Of a stretch of 13,845 bases of DNA, positions 1 through 7,047 are shown piece after piece. The stretch comes from CAIPSZ01 sp038065015 (GTDB lineage Bacteria; Patescibacteriota; Patescibacteriia; PEXW01): NCBI GenBank assembly GCA_038065015.1, contig JBBTRU010000053.1, positions 1-13,845 of the forward strand. Reading direction: 5' to 3'. A program made the position numbers and the translations under genes. Each line of letters opens with the position of its first letter. Within the stretch, counting starts at the first letter, position 1. A model generated the notes under the pieces. It was not told the DNA's origin. It searched no databases and saw nothing but the letters and a program-made list of their open reading frames with translations.

Positions 1-44
1 TGTACTCGGCATCATTATTAGGCAGTATGCTATGAACAGTAAGC

Positions 45-76
45 AAAGCCCTCCTACTTGAGGGCTTTCTTTTTTT
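45..76 (+). terminator. Rho-independent terminator of an upstream off-window gene
   Basis: Perfect 9-bp stem AAAGCCCTC / GAGGGCTTT with a 6-nt loop, followed by CTTTTTTT. It ends a plus-strand transcript whose gene lies left of the window. In one frame (1-21) a short tail ends at TAG at 19-21 and may be that gene's C-terminus. The terminator also shows that the TTG at 58, inside the hairpin, cannot be the transketolase start. Confidence 0.85.
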
Positions 77-87
77 ACGCTGGGCAG

Positions 88-102
88 TGGTACACTGTAC
101 GC
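88..102 (+). promoter_or_regulatory. Extended -10 promoter placing tkt on a leaderless mRNA
   Basis: TGG followed by TACACT (91-96), then exactly 6 nt (GTACGC) before ATG at 103. No Shine-Dalgarno precedes the ATG and no convincing -35 is visible, as expected for an extended TGn -10. Transcription would start at or next to the A of the start codon. The same arrangement recurs before four other genes in the window. Confidence 0.6.
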
Positions 103-1926
103 ATGACCGCGAAGCAAATAACCACGCTAACATTCCAAATCCGCCGCTGGATCTTGCAGATGACCACGGCTGCCGGTTCGGGTCATGCCACGTCGTCACT
201 TTCGGCCACAGACTTGCTGACCACGCTTTTCTTTGACGGAGTTTTCCGCGCTGACCTGCGCCGCCCAAAGAATCCAAACAACGACCGGATTATTTTATCC
301 AAAGGCCATGCCGCGCCACTCCTCTATGCCTTGTACGCCGCGGCCGGAATCATTCCCGAACGCGAACTCCTTACCTTACGCAAATTCGGCAGTCGCCTAG
401 AAGGCCACCCTATTCCATCTTCTTTCCCGTACGCCGAGGCGGCCACGGGTTCGCTCGGGCAAGGATTGTCCGTTGGGTTGGGCATGGCGCTGGCTGGCAG
501 GATGGACAAACTCCTGTACCGAACCTTTGTGCTGCTCGGTGATAGCGAACTTGCCGAAGGACAAATCTGGGAAGCGGCGCAGCTTGCCAGTTATTACAAG
601 CTTAATAATCTGATTGCCATTGCGGACATTAACCGGCTCGGCCAGGCTGGCCAAACTATGCTGGGCTGGAATGTACAGGCGTACGCCAAGCGCTTTGCCG
701 CCTTTGGCTGGCGAACGTTCACTGTTGATGGCCATAACCTTGAGGCCATAGCAAAAACCTACCAACGTGCTCTCACGAAATCCAGCCGACCCACAATTAT
801 CCTTGCCAAGACGGTGAAGGGAATGGGCGTGTCTTTCTTGGAGGATAAGCATGGCTGGCACGGTAAAGCCTTGAACAAAGTCCAGCTCGACCAAGCGCTC
901 GCCGAACTGGGTGAAGTGAAAAAAATCCGAGGCCTAGTGAAACAGCCCGCTGGTCGGAATCCAAAGCAGCCAGAAAAAAAACTATCCAAGCCTATCCAGT
1001 ACAAACGTGGTGAACTCGTGGCGACGCGCCAAGCCTATGGTAACGCCCTTTCCCGACTCGCACCTGCCTATCCTAACCTTGTGGTACTGGATGCCGAGGT
1101 GAGCAACTCCACCATGGCTGACGAATTTGCTAAAACGCAAGCCAAGCGCTTTTTCGAAATGTTCATTGCCGAGCAAAATATGGTAAGTACCGCACTCGGC
1201 CTGGCCCGGCGCGGCAAAATCCCGTTTGCCTCTAGCTTTGCCGCTTTTTTAATAAGAGCCCACGACCAAATCCGTATGGCCGCCTTGAGCGATGCGCATC
1301 TCGTCATCTGCGGCTCTCACGCCGGCGTGTCCATTGGCCAAGACGGCGCGTCGCAAATGGGTGTGGAGGATATCGCAATGTTTCGGACGGTATTTGGTAG
1401 CACCGTGCTGTACCCAAGTGACGCCGTAAGCACAGAAAAACTCGTCGAACAAACAACTCGAACCAAAGGCATTACCTACATTCGCACGACGCGAGAAAAA
1501 ACGCCGGTGCTCTACAAAAATACCGAAGCTTTCCCTATTGGCGGTAGCAAGACCCTAGCCAAAAGCCGCAAGGATAAAGCCACGATTATCGCCGCAGGCA
1601 TAACCGTCCACGAAGCAGCCAAAGCCTACAACGAACTGTTAAAACGGAATATCCACGTCCGGGTCATTGACCTGTACAGCATCAAGCCAATTGACCGGGC
1701 AACGCTCTTGCGCGCTGCTCGCCAAACCAAGCATCTCATCGTGGTGGAAGACCACGTTGCCGAGGGCGGGATTGCCGACGCCGTGCGGGAAGTGATTGGG
1801 AACATTGCCAAGGTAACGAGCCTAGCAGTCCGTAAAATCCCGCGCAGCGGCAAGCCCGAGCAGCTCCTAGCCTACGAGGGGATTGATGCCAAGGCGATTG
1901 TGCGAGCGGTGAAGCGATCGCTCTAA
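103..1926 (+). CDS. tkt: Transketolase, single-chain, complete
   Basis: A 607-residue thiamine-diphosphate enzyme moving two-carbon ketol units between sugar phosphates (non-oxidative pentose phosphate pathway, cytosol). Seen: GSGHA near 25-29, KGHA 67-70, GSLGQGLSVGLGMA 116-129, the ThDP/Mg motif GDSE 146-149 with N177 in the position of the motif's distal Asn, KTVKGMG near 236-242, catalytic Glu in AEQNM 356-360 (E357), and the pyrimidine-domain segment GSHAGVSIGQDG 404-415, then the C-terminal domain. Length is a little short of the usual 620-670 residues, mainly in the linker near 270-300. The ATG at 103 is chosen because an upstream TTG at 58 lies within a terminator. The last 28 codons are duplicated in diverged form at 2818-2901. 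Stop is TAA. DXP synthase is less likely, since the domain order and motifs fit transketolase throughout. Confidence 0.95.
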   Translation: MTAKQITTLTFQIRRWILQMTTAAGSGHATSSLSATDLLTTLFFDGVFRADLRRPKNPNNDRIILSKGHAAPLLYALYAAAGIIPERELLTLRKFGSRLEGHPIPSSFPYAEAATGSLGQGLSVGLGMALAGRMDKLLYRTFVLLGDSELAEGQIWEAAQLASYYKLNNLIAIADINRLGQAGQTMLGWNVQAYAKRFAAFGWRTFTVDGHNLEAIAKTYQRALTKSSRPTIILAKTVKGMGVSFLEDKHGWHGKALNKVQLDQALAELGEVKKIRGLVKQPAGRNPKQPEKKLSKPIQYKRGELVATRQAYGNALSRLAPAYPNLVVLDAEVSNSTMADEFAKTQAKRFFEMFIAEQNMVSTALGLARRGKIPFASSFAAFLIRAHDQIRMAALSDAHLVICGSHAGVSIGQDGASQMGVEDIAMFRTVFGSTVLYPSDAVSTEKLVEQTTRTKGITYIRTTREKTPVLYKNTEAFPIGGSKTLAKSRKDKATIIAAGITVHEAAKAYNELLKRNIHVRVIDLYSIKPIDRATLLRAARQTKHLIVVEDHVAEGGIADAVREVIGNIAKVTSLAVRKIPRSGKPEQLLAYEGIDAKAIVRAVKRSL

Positions 1927-1933
1927 TCCAAGT

Positions 1934-2000
1934 CATTGCGAGGGCCGCTATGCGGTCCGCGCCTGCCCGCCGTACGAGACTTCGGGAGGCGGGGCAATCT
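1934..2000. repeat. Palindromic intergenic repeat (ATTGC...GCAAT type)
   Basis: Between the transketolase stop and the HD-gene promoter. Outer arms ATTGC (1935-1939) and GCAAT (1994-1998) enclose a 7-bp hairpin GGGCCGC-TAT-GCGGTCC (one G-T pair) and a second imperfect pair TGCCCGCC / GGCGGGGCA. There is no T-tract, so a simple terminator is unlikely. It resembles the dispersed palindromic elements common in bacterial intergenic DNA; copies elsewhere in the genome cannot be checked here. Confidence 0.55.
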
Positions 2001-2008
2001 TGCGGTAT

Positions 2009-2036
2009 TTGATGTGCGCCTGACTTCTGCTAGAGT
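2009..2036 (+). promoter_or_regulatory. Probable sigma-70 promoter of the HD hydrolase gene
   Basis: TTGATG (2009-2014), 16-nt spacer, TAGAGT (2031-2036) preceded by TGC (extended -10). This would give a leader of about 35 nt before ATG 2077, and it lies just after the palindromic repeat. A Shine-Dalgarno AAGGAG at 2065-2070 (6 nt before the ATG) supports a leadered mRNA. Confidence 0.45.
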
Positions 2037-2076
2037 ACCCTGAACATCAACAACGAACCCTAACAAGGAGCCTGCC

Positions 2077-2760
2077 ATGACGGCAAAAAAACGCGCGGCC
2101 CCGCGCCTTCGCATTGGCTACACGAACACGATATTCGACCGCCCCACCTTCGACCGCATTGTCCAGCCGCAGCTGTACCCCAGTGAGTTCCGCGACGTCG
2201 TACTGGCCTACCGTATGGCCAAGTACGGTCACCGCGGCCAGTCCCGCCGGGATAATCGCACGCGGTACTTTGACCACTGCAAAGGCGTCGCGCTCATCAT
2301 CATCCTGGAGTGCAAGGTCTTCCTGGGTAATCCCATCTGCGTCGGCCTCGTGCACGACTTGGGCGAAGATTCCTTCATCCTCACCTGGGACGAAATCGAA
2401 CGCATCTTCGGCAAAGATATCTACCGGGGCCTGCGCATTGTCACCAAAGAGCGCGGCAAGGACTACTACTGGGGCATTACCTCGGTGGAGCCGAAAGACT
2501 GGTGGATTATCTTGGTGAAGCTGGCAGACCGCCTGCACAACATGCGCACGGTCTGGCGGGAGATCGAAGCATTCCAGCGTAAGCAACTGGAAGAGACGGA
2601 GCGCGTCTACCCCGAGGTCATCACGGCCTTCCGCGATCGAGTGCCAAAACGCTTCAAACACCTGGCGGAGTTCTTCCGCTCCGAGTTAGAGTACGCATGT
2701 AACCGCGTACGCAAGCAGCTGGGCGAGCCCAAAACGACTGCGTTCAAACGCACAGTCTAA
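2077..2760 (+). CDS. Stand-alone HD-domain (p)ppGpp hydrolase-like protein (MESH1/SpoT-HD type)
   Basis: A 227-residue cytosolic protein resembling the hydrolase half of RelA/SpoT enzymes. Seen: HRGQSR 52-57, H67 in the position of the second metal ligand, HDLGED 93-98 (HDxxED), FG 111-112, TK 123-124 and KLADRLHNMRT 148-158 with D151 and N155. These are the metal- and nucleotide-binding positions known in SpoT/MESH1, so activity is plausible: removal of the 3' pyrophosphate of (p)ppGpp. There is no synthetase, TGS or ACT domain, so it is a small alarmone hydrolase, somewhat longer than MESH1 (about 180 residues). Start is fixed by Shine-Dalgarno AAGGAG 6 nt upstream. Codons end mostly in C or G, unlike several neighbours, and the gene sits between two copies of the transketolase 3' end, which suggests acquisition by transfer. 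Another HD phosphohydrolase specificity cannot be excluded. Confidence 0.82.
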   Translation: MTAKKRAAPRLRIGYTNTIFDRPTFDRIVQPQLYPSEFRDVVLAYRMAKYGHRGQSRRDNRTRYFDHCKGVALIIILECKVFLGNPICVGLVHDLGEDSFILTWDEIERIFGKDIYRGLRIVTKERGKDYYWGITSVEPKDWWIILVKLADRLHNMRTVWREIEAFQRKQLEETERVYPEVITAFRDRVPKRFKHLAEFFRSELEYACNRVRKQLGEPKTTAFKRTV

Positions 2761-2769
2761 CCTTACTTC

Positions 2770-2798
2770 GAAAGGCACACCCGTGCCTTTCTTTTTTT
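2770..2798 (+). terminator. Rho-independent terminator of the HD hydrolase gene
   Basis: Perfect 9-bp stem GAAAGGCAC / GTGCCTTTC, loop ACCC, then seven T. It begins 9 nt after the TAA stop. Confidence 0.92.
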
Positions 2799-2817
2799 AC
2801 CGACGGAGGAAGTCTCG

Positions 2818-2901
2818 CGTAGCGGCAAACCCGAGCAGCTCCTGGCCTACGAGGGCATTGATGCCAAGGCGATTGTGAAGGCAGGGAAGACTGTGCTCTA
2901 G
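2818..2901 (+). pseudogene. Orphan 3' fragment of a second, diverged transketolase gene
   Basis: The 84 nt encode RSGKPEQLLAYEGIDAKAIV, then KAGKTVL and a TAG stop; the first 20 residues match residues 581-600 of the transketolase at 103-1926. In those 20 codons only four differ and all are synonymous (CGC/CGT, AAG/AAA, CTA/CTG, GGG/GGC); the last codons differ more. It has no start and follows the HD-gene terminator directly, so it is a remnant. The synonymous differences show it is not a fresh duplicate: it came from a related tkt allele or an old tandem copy. Confidence 0.85.
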
Positions 2902-2926
2902 ATAGGTAGATCGCCTATTTCTACTA

Positions 2927-3583
2927 CTACAAGCTTTCGATTACTGCCAGGATAATTCCAACTACCGCGAGCGCAAAAACTCCAATGCCAATATAGAGGA
3001 ATACCTTGATGACGCGTTTCGTCATCGGAGTTGACTTTCCAATTTTTGGAAGCATTGCCTGTGGTGTCATTGCATGCCGTGGCAAATATACACTAAGTGC
3101 TTCAGTGGTCTCCTTAAAACGTAAGGGCGCAATGGGTATTGTACGAAGGATATTTAGCTCCAAGGCATTATCTGGGGCTGAACTTTTAATGAGTATGACC
3201 GAATCAAACGTCTCGTGTGCTGGCTGAAAAATTCTTTGCAGAAAATATAAGGGTTTCGATTGCTGCAAATCAGTCGGCGTAGTCCATGAAGAAAGTTTGC
3301 TCCACGGTATGCAGTTGTCTTTTCTTGTAACGATATGAACCCCATCTTGTGCAAATCGTATAGTAGTCTGACGACGACTTTCTTGTATCCACCAACTAAT
3401 ATAGGCAAAGGCGAGGAGTAAAAAAATGACTAATGACCATCCAAACCAATTATTGAATAAGAAAACCAACGTTGCTTCGTGCGACATTTCTACTAAGATA
3501 AAAATGCCTGATATTAAGAAACTTGCAACCACACCAAAAGAAATGCGTTGTCTTGGCATCACATATTCGTATGGTGTTGGCAT
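2927..3583 (-). CDS. Hypothetical membrane protein, possibly PH-like domain between membrane helices
   Basis: 218 residues, function not recognised. Predicted membrane segments near 15-31 and 47-66, a soluble beta-rich middle (about 72-170) and a C-terminal membrane helix near 191-214. The segment after the helix pair (IRFAQDGVHIV...PWSKLSSW) resembles bacterial PH-like (bPH/YdbS-type) proteins that follow two membrane helices; this is a weak resemblance only. ATG 3583 lies 3 nt after the TAA of the methyltransferase gene, so translation is probably coupled, and it is the last gene of the cutA operon. An internal ATG nine codons in is an alternative start. Composition is more AT-rich than the HD gene. 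Stop is TAG; I see no clear terminator downstream. Confidence 0.75.
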   Translation of the reverse strand: MPTPYEYVMPRQRISFGVVASFLISGIFILVEMSHEATLVFLFNNWFGWSLVIFLLLAFAYISWWIQESRRQTTIRFAQDGVHIVTRKDNCIPWSKLSSWTTPTDLQQSKPLYFLQRIFQPAHETFDSVILIKSSAPDNALELNILRTIPIAPLRFKETTEALSVYLPRHAMTPQAMLPKIGKSTPMTKRVIKVFLYIGIGVFALAVVGIILAVIESL

Positions 3584-3586
3584 AAA

Positions 3587-4171
3587 TTACCGATTAGTAA
3601 AATCACGAATGAGTTTGGCAATATCTGTCTTGCTTCGTTGAAAATGCTTCCCGCCCTCCCGCTGACGCGTAACTTCGTAAATGCAAATCGCTGTCATCAC
3701 CGACACATTCAAGCTCTCCACAAACCCGCGCATGGGCAGCATGAGCAGGCGGTCGCACGCTTCTATTGCTTGCTCGGATAAACCCGCGTGCTCATTGCCA
3801 ACCCACAAGGCAATCCGTTTGGTCGTGAGCTTTACCTTGGTAAAATCCTCTGCGCCTGGTCGCAGCACAGTCCCGACAGATTCGTACTTCAATCGCTTCA
3901 GTGCAGCTTTACACTCGGCAACAGATTTGAAAATTCGAAACGTCAGCCACTTATTCGCCGAAGACGAGCTGGACTTGCCCACGCGTTTGGGGTTATAGGC
4001 CTTTTCTTTGTTGAAAATAAACCATACGTCCTGCACGCCAAAGGCATCGCAGGTGCGCAAAATAGCTGCGGCGTTGTGCGGGTCGTGGATGTCTTCCAAA
4101 ACGACAATGAAACCGGCTTGACGCTGGCTGGCAACCTGCTGAAGTTTTTGCTGACGCTTGCTAATGACCAT
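3587..4171 (-). CDS. SpoU/TrmH-family RNA 2'-O-ribose methyltransferase
   Basis: 194 residues using the chosen start. SPOUT enzymes have a trefoil knot that binds S-adenosylmethionine and methylate ribose 2'-OH in tRNA or rRNA. Seen: motif 1 LEDIHDPHNAAAILRTCDAFG (N33, R39), motif 2 ALWVGNEHAGLS (121-132, GNE), motif 3 LPMRGFVESLNVSVMTAI (S153, N155). The short basic N-terminus without a separate RNA-binding domain favours the TrmH (tRNA Gm18) type over the longer RlmB type, but the target cannot be fixed from sequence. The start ATG at 4171 (MVISKRQQK) is preferred over an upstream one at 4231 because the longer version adds 20 unrelated residues inside cutA. This start overlaps the cutA stop by 11 nt, with a GAGG upstream, pointing to translational coupling. 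Stop is TAA. Confidence 0.9.
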   Translation of the reverse strand: MVISKRQQKLQQVASQRQAGFIVVLEDIHDPHNAAAILRTCDAFGVQDVWFIFNKEKAYNPKRVGKSSSSSANKWLTFRIFKSVAECKAALKRLKYESVGTVLRPGAEDFTKVKLTTKRIALWVGNEHAGLSEQAIEACDRLLMLPMRGFVESLNVSVMTAICIYEVTRQREGGKHFQRSKTDIAKLIRDFTNR

Positions 4172-4490
4172 GACGAACCTCGCCCTGTACCCAACGAAAA
4201 TATTCTTTTGAAACATCGACGGCGATACCATTTATTGAGGGTAACGAATCGCTATGCAGCCTGGTAACAGTAGTGCGGACTTTCAAAACCAACTTTGGCA
4301 TAGTAACGGCAATGAGCATTGCGCCCTTGGCAGTCTCAACCTTTCCACTTTTCGGTGGCCAAAAGTATGCGGCTTTTGAACGGAGAATAATATCGTAACA
4401 AGCAATTCTTCGCTGCTTAAGCAGTGTGTTGCCAATTCGGTCAGCTTCAGCTCGGGAATTGCAGTTGATGAGCAGCCAAGTGACTTTCAT
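4161..4490 (-). CDS. cutA: CutA-like divalent-cation tolerance protein
   Basis: 109 residues, typical CutA1 length. CutA is a small trimeric ferredoxin-like-fold protein linked to copper/divalent metal tolerance in E. coli; its molecular role remains unsettled. Seen: an N-terminal beta strand then EADRIGNTLLKQRRIACYDII, aromatic-rich YFWPPKSGKVE, a hydrophobic strand GAMLIAVTM, the helix KLVLKVRTTVTRLHSDSLPSINGIAVD and the terminal YFRWVQGE, matching the family's EERLAAC / YRWEGK / LHPYEVPEI / YLRWI pattern. The HPYEVP element is altered here to HSDSLP, so it is a divergent member. First gene of a three-gene minus-strand operon; its end overlaps the methyltransferase start by 11 nt. A leaderless promoter precedes it. 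Stop is TAG. Confidence 0.82.
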   Translation of the reverse strand: MKVTWLLINCNSRAEADRIGNTLLKQRRIACYDIILRSKAAYFWPPKSGKVETAKGAMLIAVTMPKLVLKVRTTVTRLHSDSLPSINGIAVDVSKEYFRWVQGEVRHGH

Positions 4491-4505
4491 ATGGGTATTC
4501 TAACA
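4491..4505 (-). promoter_or_regulatory. Extended -10 promoter of the cutA operon (leaderless)
   Basis: On the minus strand TGT-TAGAAT (4505-4497), then 6 nt (ACCCAT) and ATG at 4490. There is no Shine-Dalgarno. The upstream region that would hold a -35 runs into the double-hairpin repeat at 4509-4568. Confidence 0.6.
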
Positions 4506-4508
4506 CAT

Positions 4509-4568
4509 GGGTAGCCTGGGTCCCTTGACCCAGGCGATTATGGCGAGGTCAAGGGACCTCGCCTACCC
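4509..4568. repeat. Double-hairpin palindromic repeat (cruciform-like, 60 bp)
   Basis: Terminal arms GGGTAG (4509-4514) and CTACCC (4563-4568) enclose two hairpins: CCTGGGTC-CCTT-GACCCAGG (4515-4534) and GGCGAGGTC-AAGG-GACCTCGCC (4542-4563), joined by CGATTAT. The loops CCTT and AAGG are complementary, because the whole element is also one long imperfect inverted repeat (18 of 22 positions). It lies between the RBBP9-like gene end and the cutA promoter. No T-tract follows on either strand. It looks like a small non-autonomous palindromic element. Confidence 0.75.
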
Positions 4569-4601
4569 TTTAACTGGTAAACGAAAGGCAACTTCACGAA
4601 A

Positions 4602-5174
4602 CTATTGTTTCGCCAACCTCAACACCGCCTGTGCGACTTCTGGTAATGACGTACAGCTTTCTTCCTTGTCTCGCGCGCCAGAAAAGTGTTTGGCATTGTG
4701 CTTAATAATAACCTCTGCCCCAAGTTTTTCTTTAAAAATATCAGCAAACTTTAGGTCAACAAACGGGTCATTATCGGAGTGAATAACCACAAAACCTTTG
4801 GCCTTTTCTCGAATGTCGGCCAAAGGCACAGCTGTCGTGAAAAAATTTTTCAGCTCTTCGTACCCGAGATCATCGGTAAACCCTGCAACGAGCACCACCC
4901 CACCAACCTTTACACCCGGCGGTAGCTTCTCTAAGTACCGCAGGATGGTAATGCACCCGGCACTATGCCCGATGAGATAAAGCTCCTCATCCGGCGTGCC
5001 AATTGCTTCCTGTAATTTCGGTAGCCAAAGGGAGAGCTTTGGAGCTTCGGTTTCGGGCATTTCTGGAACCTGCACGTCAAAACCTCGTGCTTCCAGCTCC
5101 ATTTTGGTTACGGGGTACCAGCAGTAGTCCGGGTATCCATCCCAGCAGTGAATTATGATTGCACGTTTTGACAT
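4602..5174 (-). CDS. RBBP9/YdeN-type serine hydrolase (alpha/beta fold)
   Basis: 190 residues, the usual size of the RBBP9/YdeN family of small alpha/beta hydrolases; natural substrates of bacterial members are mostly unknown. Seen: N-terminal strand AIIIHCWDG (oxyanion region), nucleophile elbow GHSAG 69-73 (S71), acidic residue in HSDNDPFV (D136) and the catalytic histidine in KHF (H163), giving a complete Ser-Asp-His triad. No signal peptide, so cytosolic. ATG 5174 is fixed by a TACTAT -10 element 6 nt upstream and by the good N-terminal match. It begins 22 nt after the ABC exporter stop on the same strand but has its own promoter. Stop is TAG; a weak hairpin CGAAAC-AATA-GTTTCG overlaps the stop without a T-tract. 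Confidence 0.9.
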   Translation of the reverse strand: MSKRAIIIHCWDGYPDYCWYPVTKMELEARGFDVQVPEMPETEAPKLSLWLPKLQEAIGTPDEELYLIGHSAGCITILRYLEKLPPGVKVGGVVLVAGFTDDLGYEELKNFFTTAVPLADIREKAKGFVVIHSDNDPFVDLKFADIFKEKLGAEVIIKHNAKHFSGARDKEESCTSLPEVAQAVLRLAKQ

Positions 5175-5189
5175 ACACTAATAGTAGCA
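5175..5189 (-). promoter_or_regulatory. Extended -10 promoter of the RBBP9-like gene (leaderless)
   Basis: Minus strand TGC-TACTAT (5189-5181), 6 nt (TAGTGT), ATG at 5174. No Shine-Dalgarno. It fits entirely in the 22-nt gap after the ABC exporter gene. Confidence 0.6.
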
Positions 5190-5196
5190 AAATGCC

Positions 5197-6942
5197 CTAC
5201 ACTTGGCTCGCCCCTTGCTGCCGCCACAAGGCTGCATACAGGCCGCTTTGCTTGAGCAGGTCGGAGTGATTTCCATGCTCCACCACTTTACCGCGTTCCA
5301 GGACGTAAATAACATCCGCGTGGGCAATGGTCGAAAGCCGGTGTGCAATGAGCACGGTCATAAGCTGCGGCTTCTTGGCCGTAATGTCTTTAATGGTTTC
5401 GGTAATGGCCTGCTCGGTAATGCTGTCCAAGCTGCTCGTGGCCTCATCAAAAATAATTAAATCTGGTTGACGGAGCAACGCGCGGGCAATGGCTAAACGC
5501 TGGCGTTCGCCGCCCGAGAGCTTGAGGCCGCCTTCGCCGATTCGTGTATCCAAGCCTTGGGCCGAGCGCTGCATTATATTCGCAGCCGCCGCAGACTCAA
5601 GGGCGGCCATGCACTCTGCGTCAGTGGCTTTTGGCCGAACAAAGAGCAAATTCTCCCGAATCGTCCCGGCAAAGAGCTGCGTCTCTTGCGCCACCAAGCC
5701 AATGCGCTGGCGGAACTGTTGGTAATCCATGGCCTGGCTATCCACATCGTTGAAAAGCAGCTTGCCGTGGGTGGGCTTGTACAAACCCGCGAGGAGTTTT
5801 ACCAAGGTGGTCTTGCCGCTGCCCGAAGGCCCGACGAAGGCAATGGTCTGCCCCGAGCGCAAGACAACATCCACATGCTCCACGGCAGGCTGCGTTGCCG
5901 AGGCATAACGGAAACCAACATCCTGAAAAGTTATATTCGTGAGCTTGTCCACGGTAAGCGGATGCTGCGGTTGCTCGTCGGCTGGTTGCTTGAGTACCTC
6001 TTCCAGCTGATCCATGCTCGCCCGTGCTTCCTGGTACTGCCGGGCCACCGTGCCAAGCTCGGCGAGTGGCGAAAAAATAAAGAAGGAGTAGATGAACAAG
6101 CTGAAGTATTCGCCCATACTAATCTGCCGCTCAAAAATTAAGTAGAACATTAAAATGAGCAACGCGGACCGCAGCGTGTTAATGAGCGTACCCTGGATGA
6201 AGCTGAACTTCCGGATGATAACTATTTTCTTGAGCTCCAGTTGCAAAATTTTCTCGTTCGTTGCATTCAGCCGGTCAATCTCCTGCTGCTCCAAGCCCAG
6301 GCTCTTCACCAACTCCACGTTCCGCAAAGTTTCCGTGGTCGAGCCAGAGAGCGACGCCGTCTCGGCAACAATCACCTTCTGGGCGGCCTTGATCTTGCTA
6401 CTAATGAGGAAGGTGACGTAGCCCAACGCCGGGATCATGAGCGTGTACACTAAGCCAATGCTCCACTGGACGGTGAATGCATAGCTAAGTACGAAGATGA
6501 TGCCGACCAGCGAGAAGAACAAAATGCCAATGGCGCCCACAATAAGCGCCTGCACATCGGTTCGGGCTTTTTGCAACTTCTGCAGCAACTCCCCCGAGCG
6601 TTGGTCTTCAAAAGCTTGGTAGGGCAAGGAGAAGGAGTGCTGCACGCTGTGCGCGTACAGCCGGGCGCCCATGCGCTGCACAATGACGTTGACGAAGTAA
6701 TCTTGAAAGTTCTTGGCAATGCGGGAGACGAGCGCCGTGCCCATGGAGAGCAGGACGAGGATGACGACACCGTGCACGAATTGCGAGCGGGTGAGGTCAT
6801 CAATGTGGTTGGCATACTTATCCACCATGATCCGCAGGATTTGCGGATCGAGTAAGGAGAAGAGCTGGTTAATGGCCGCCAAAAACAACGCCCCAAACAA
6901 GAGTTTTTTGTACTTTTTCAGGTAGGTCCAGAGCAGGCGCAT
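5197..6942 (-). CDS. ABC exporter with fused membrane and ATPase domains (MsbA/lipid or peptide exporter type)
   Basis: 581 residues, standard for a half-transporter working as a dimer in the cytoplasmic membrane. The membrane domain spans about 12-310 with some six hydrophobic segments. The ATPase domain has Walker A GPSGSGKTT 371-379, Q-loop Q419 (VAQE), signature LSGGE 475-479, Walker B LIIFDE 495-500 and the H-loop histidine H534. All catalytic motifs are intact. No peptidase or other accessory domain. The substrate cannot be told; family members move lipids, peptides or drugs. The start is placed at ATG 6942 (MRLLWTYLKK) rather than 6975, because the longer version would run through a terminator hairpin and its T-tract. 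Stop is TAG. The RBBP9-like gene follows 22 nt downstream with its own promoter. Confidence 0.93.
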   Translation of the reverse strand: MRLLWTYLKKYKKLLFGALFLAAINQLFSLLDPQILRIMVDKYANHIDDLTRSQFVHGVVILVLLSMGTALVSRIAKNFQDYFVNVIVQRMGARLYAHSVQHSFSLPYQAFEDQRSGELLQKLQKARTDVQALIVGAIGILFFSLVGIIFVLSYAFTVQWSIGLVYTLMIPALGYVTFLISSKIKAAQKVIVAETASLSGSTTETLRNVELVKSLGLEQQEIDRLNATNEKILQLELKKIVIIRKFSFIQGTLINTLRSALLILMFYLIFERQISMGEYFSLFIYSFFIFSPLAELGTVARQYQEARASMDQLEEVLKQPADEQPQHPLTVDKLTNITFQDVGFRYASATQPAVEHVDVVLRSGQTIAFVGPSGSGKTTLVKLLAGLYKPTHGKLLFNDVDSQAMDYQQFRQRIGLVAQETQLFAGTIRENLLFVRPKATDAECMAALESAAAANIMQRSAQGLDTRIGEGGLKLSGGERQRLAIARALLRQPDLIIFDEATSSLDSITEQAITETIKDITAKKPQLMTVLIAHRLSTIAHADVIYVLERGKVVEHGNHSDLLKQSGLYAALWRQQGASQV

Positions 6943-6953
6943 AGGGGAGGATA
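6943..6953 (-). promoter_or_regulatory. Possible -10 element of the ABC exporter gene
   Basis: Minus strand TATCCT (6953-6948) 5 nt before ATG 6942. It fits TAnnnT but lacks the TG extension and partly overlaps the end of the upstream terminator's T-tract. Weaker than the other leaderless candidates. Confidence 0.35.
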
Positions 6954-6976
6954 AAAAACAGATGGGAACTCCCATC
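6953..6976 (-). terminator. Terminator after the NTR-like gene
   Basis: Minus strand GATGGG-AGTT-CCCATC (6976-6961) followed by TG and TTTTTT (6958-6953). It separates the NTR-like gene from the ABC exporter, which starts 10 nt later. Confidence 0.75.
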
Positions 6977-7047
6977 CGTCCAGGAGGATATCAGGATTAC
7001 CAGCTTACCGCCAGGTGACGTTGAGGCTCGCGGCGCCAAGGGAAAAA

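Noticed and set aside
58..102. Upstream TTG start adding 15 residues to transketolase
   Set aside because: The TTG lies in the loop and stem of a terminator hairpin and the added residues come from its T-tract; ATG 103 has a -10 element 6 nt upstream.
2047..2661. 204-codon minus-strand ORF opposite the HD gene
   Set aside because: Mirror frame of a gene with GC-rich third positions; the plus-strand frame has clear HD motifs, a Shine-Dalgarno and a terminator.
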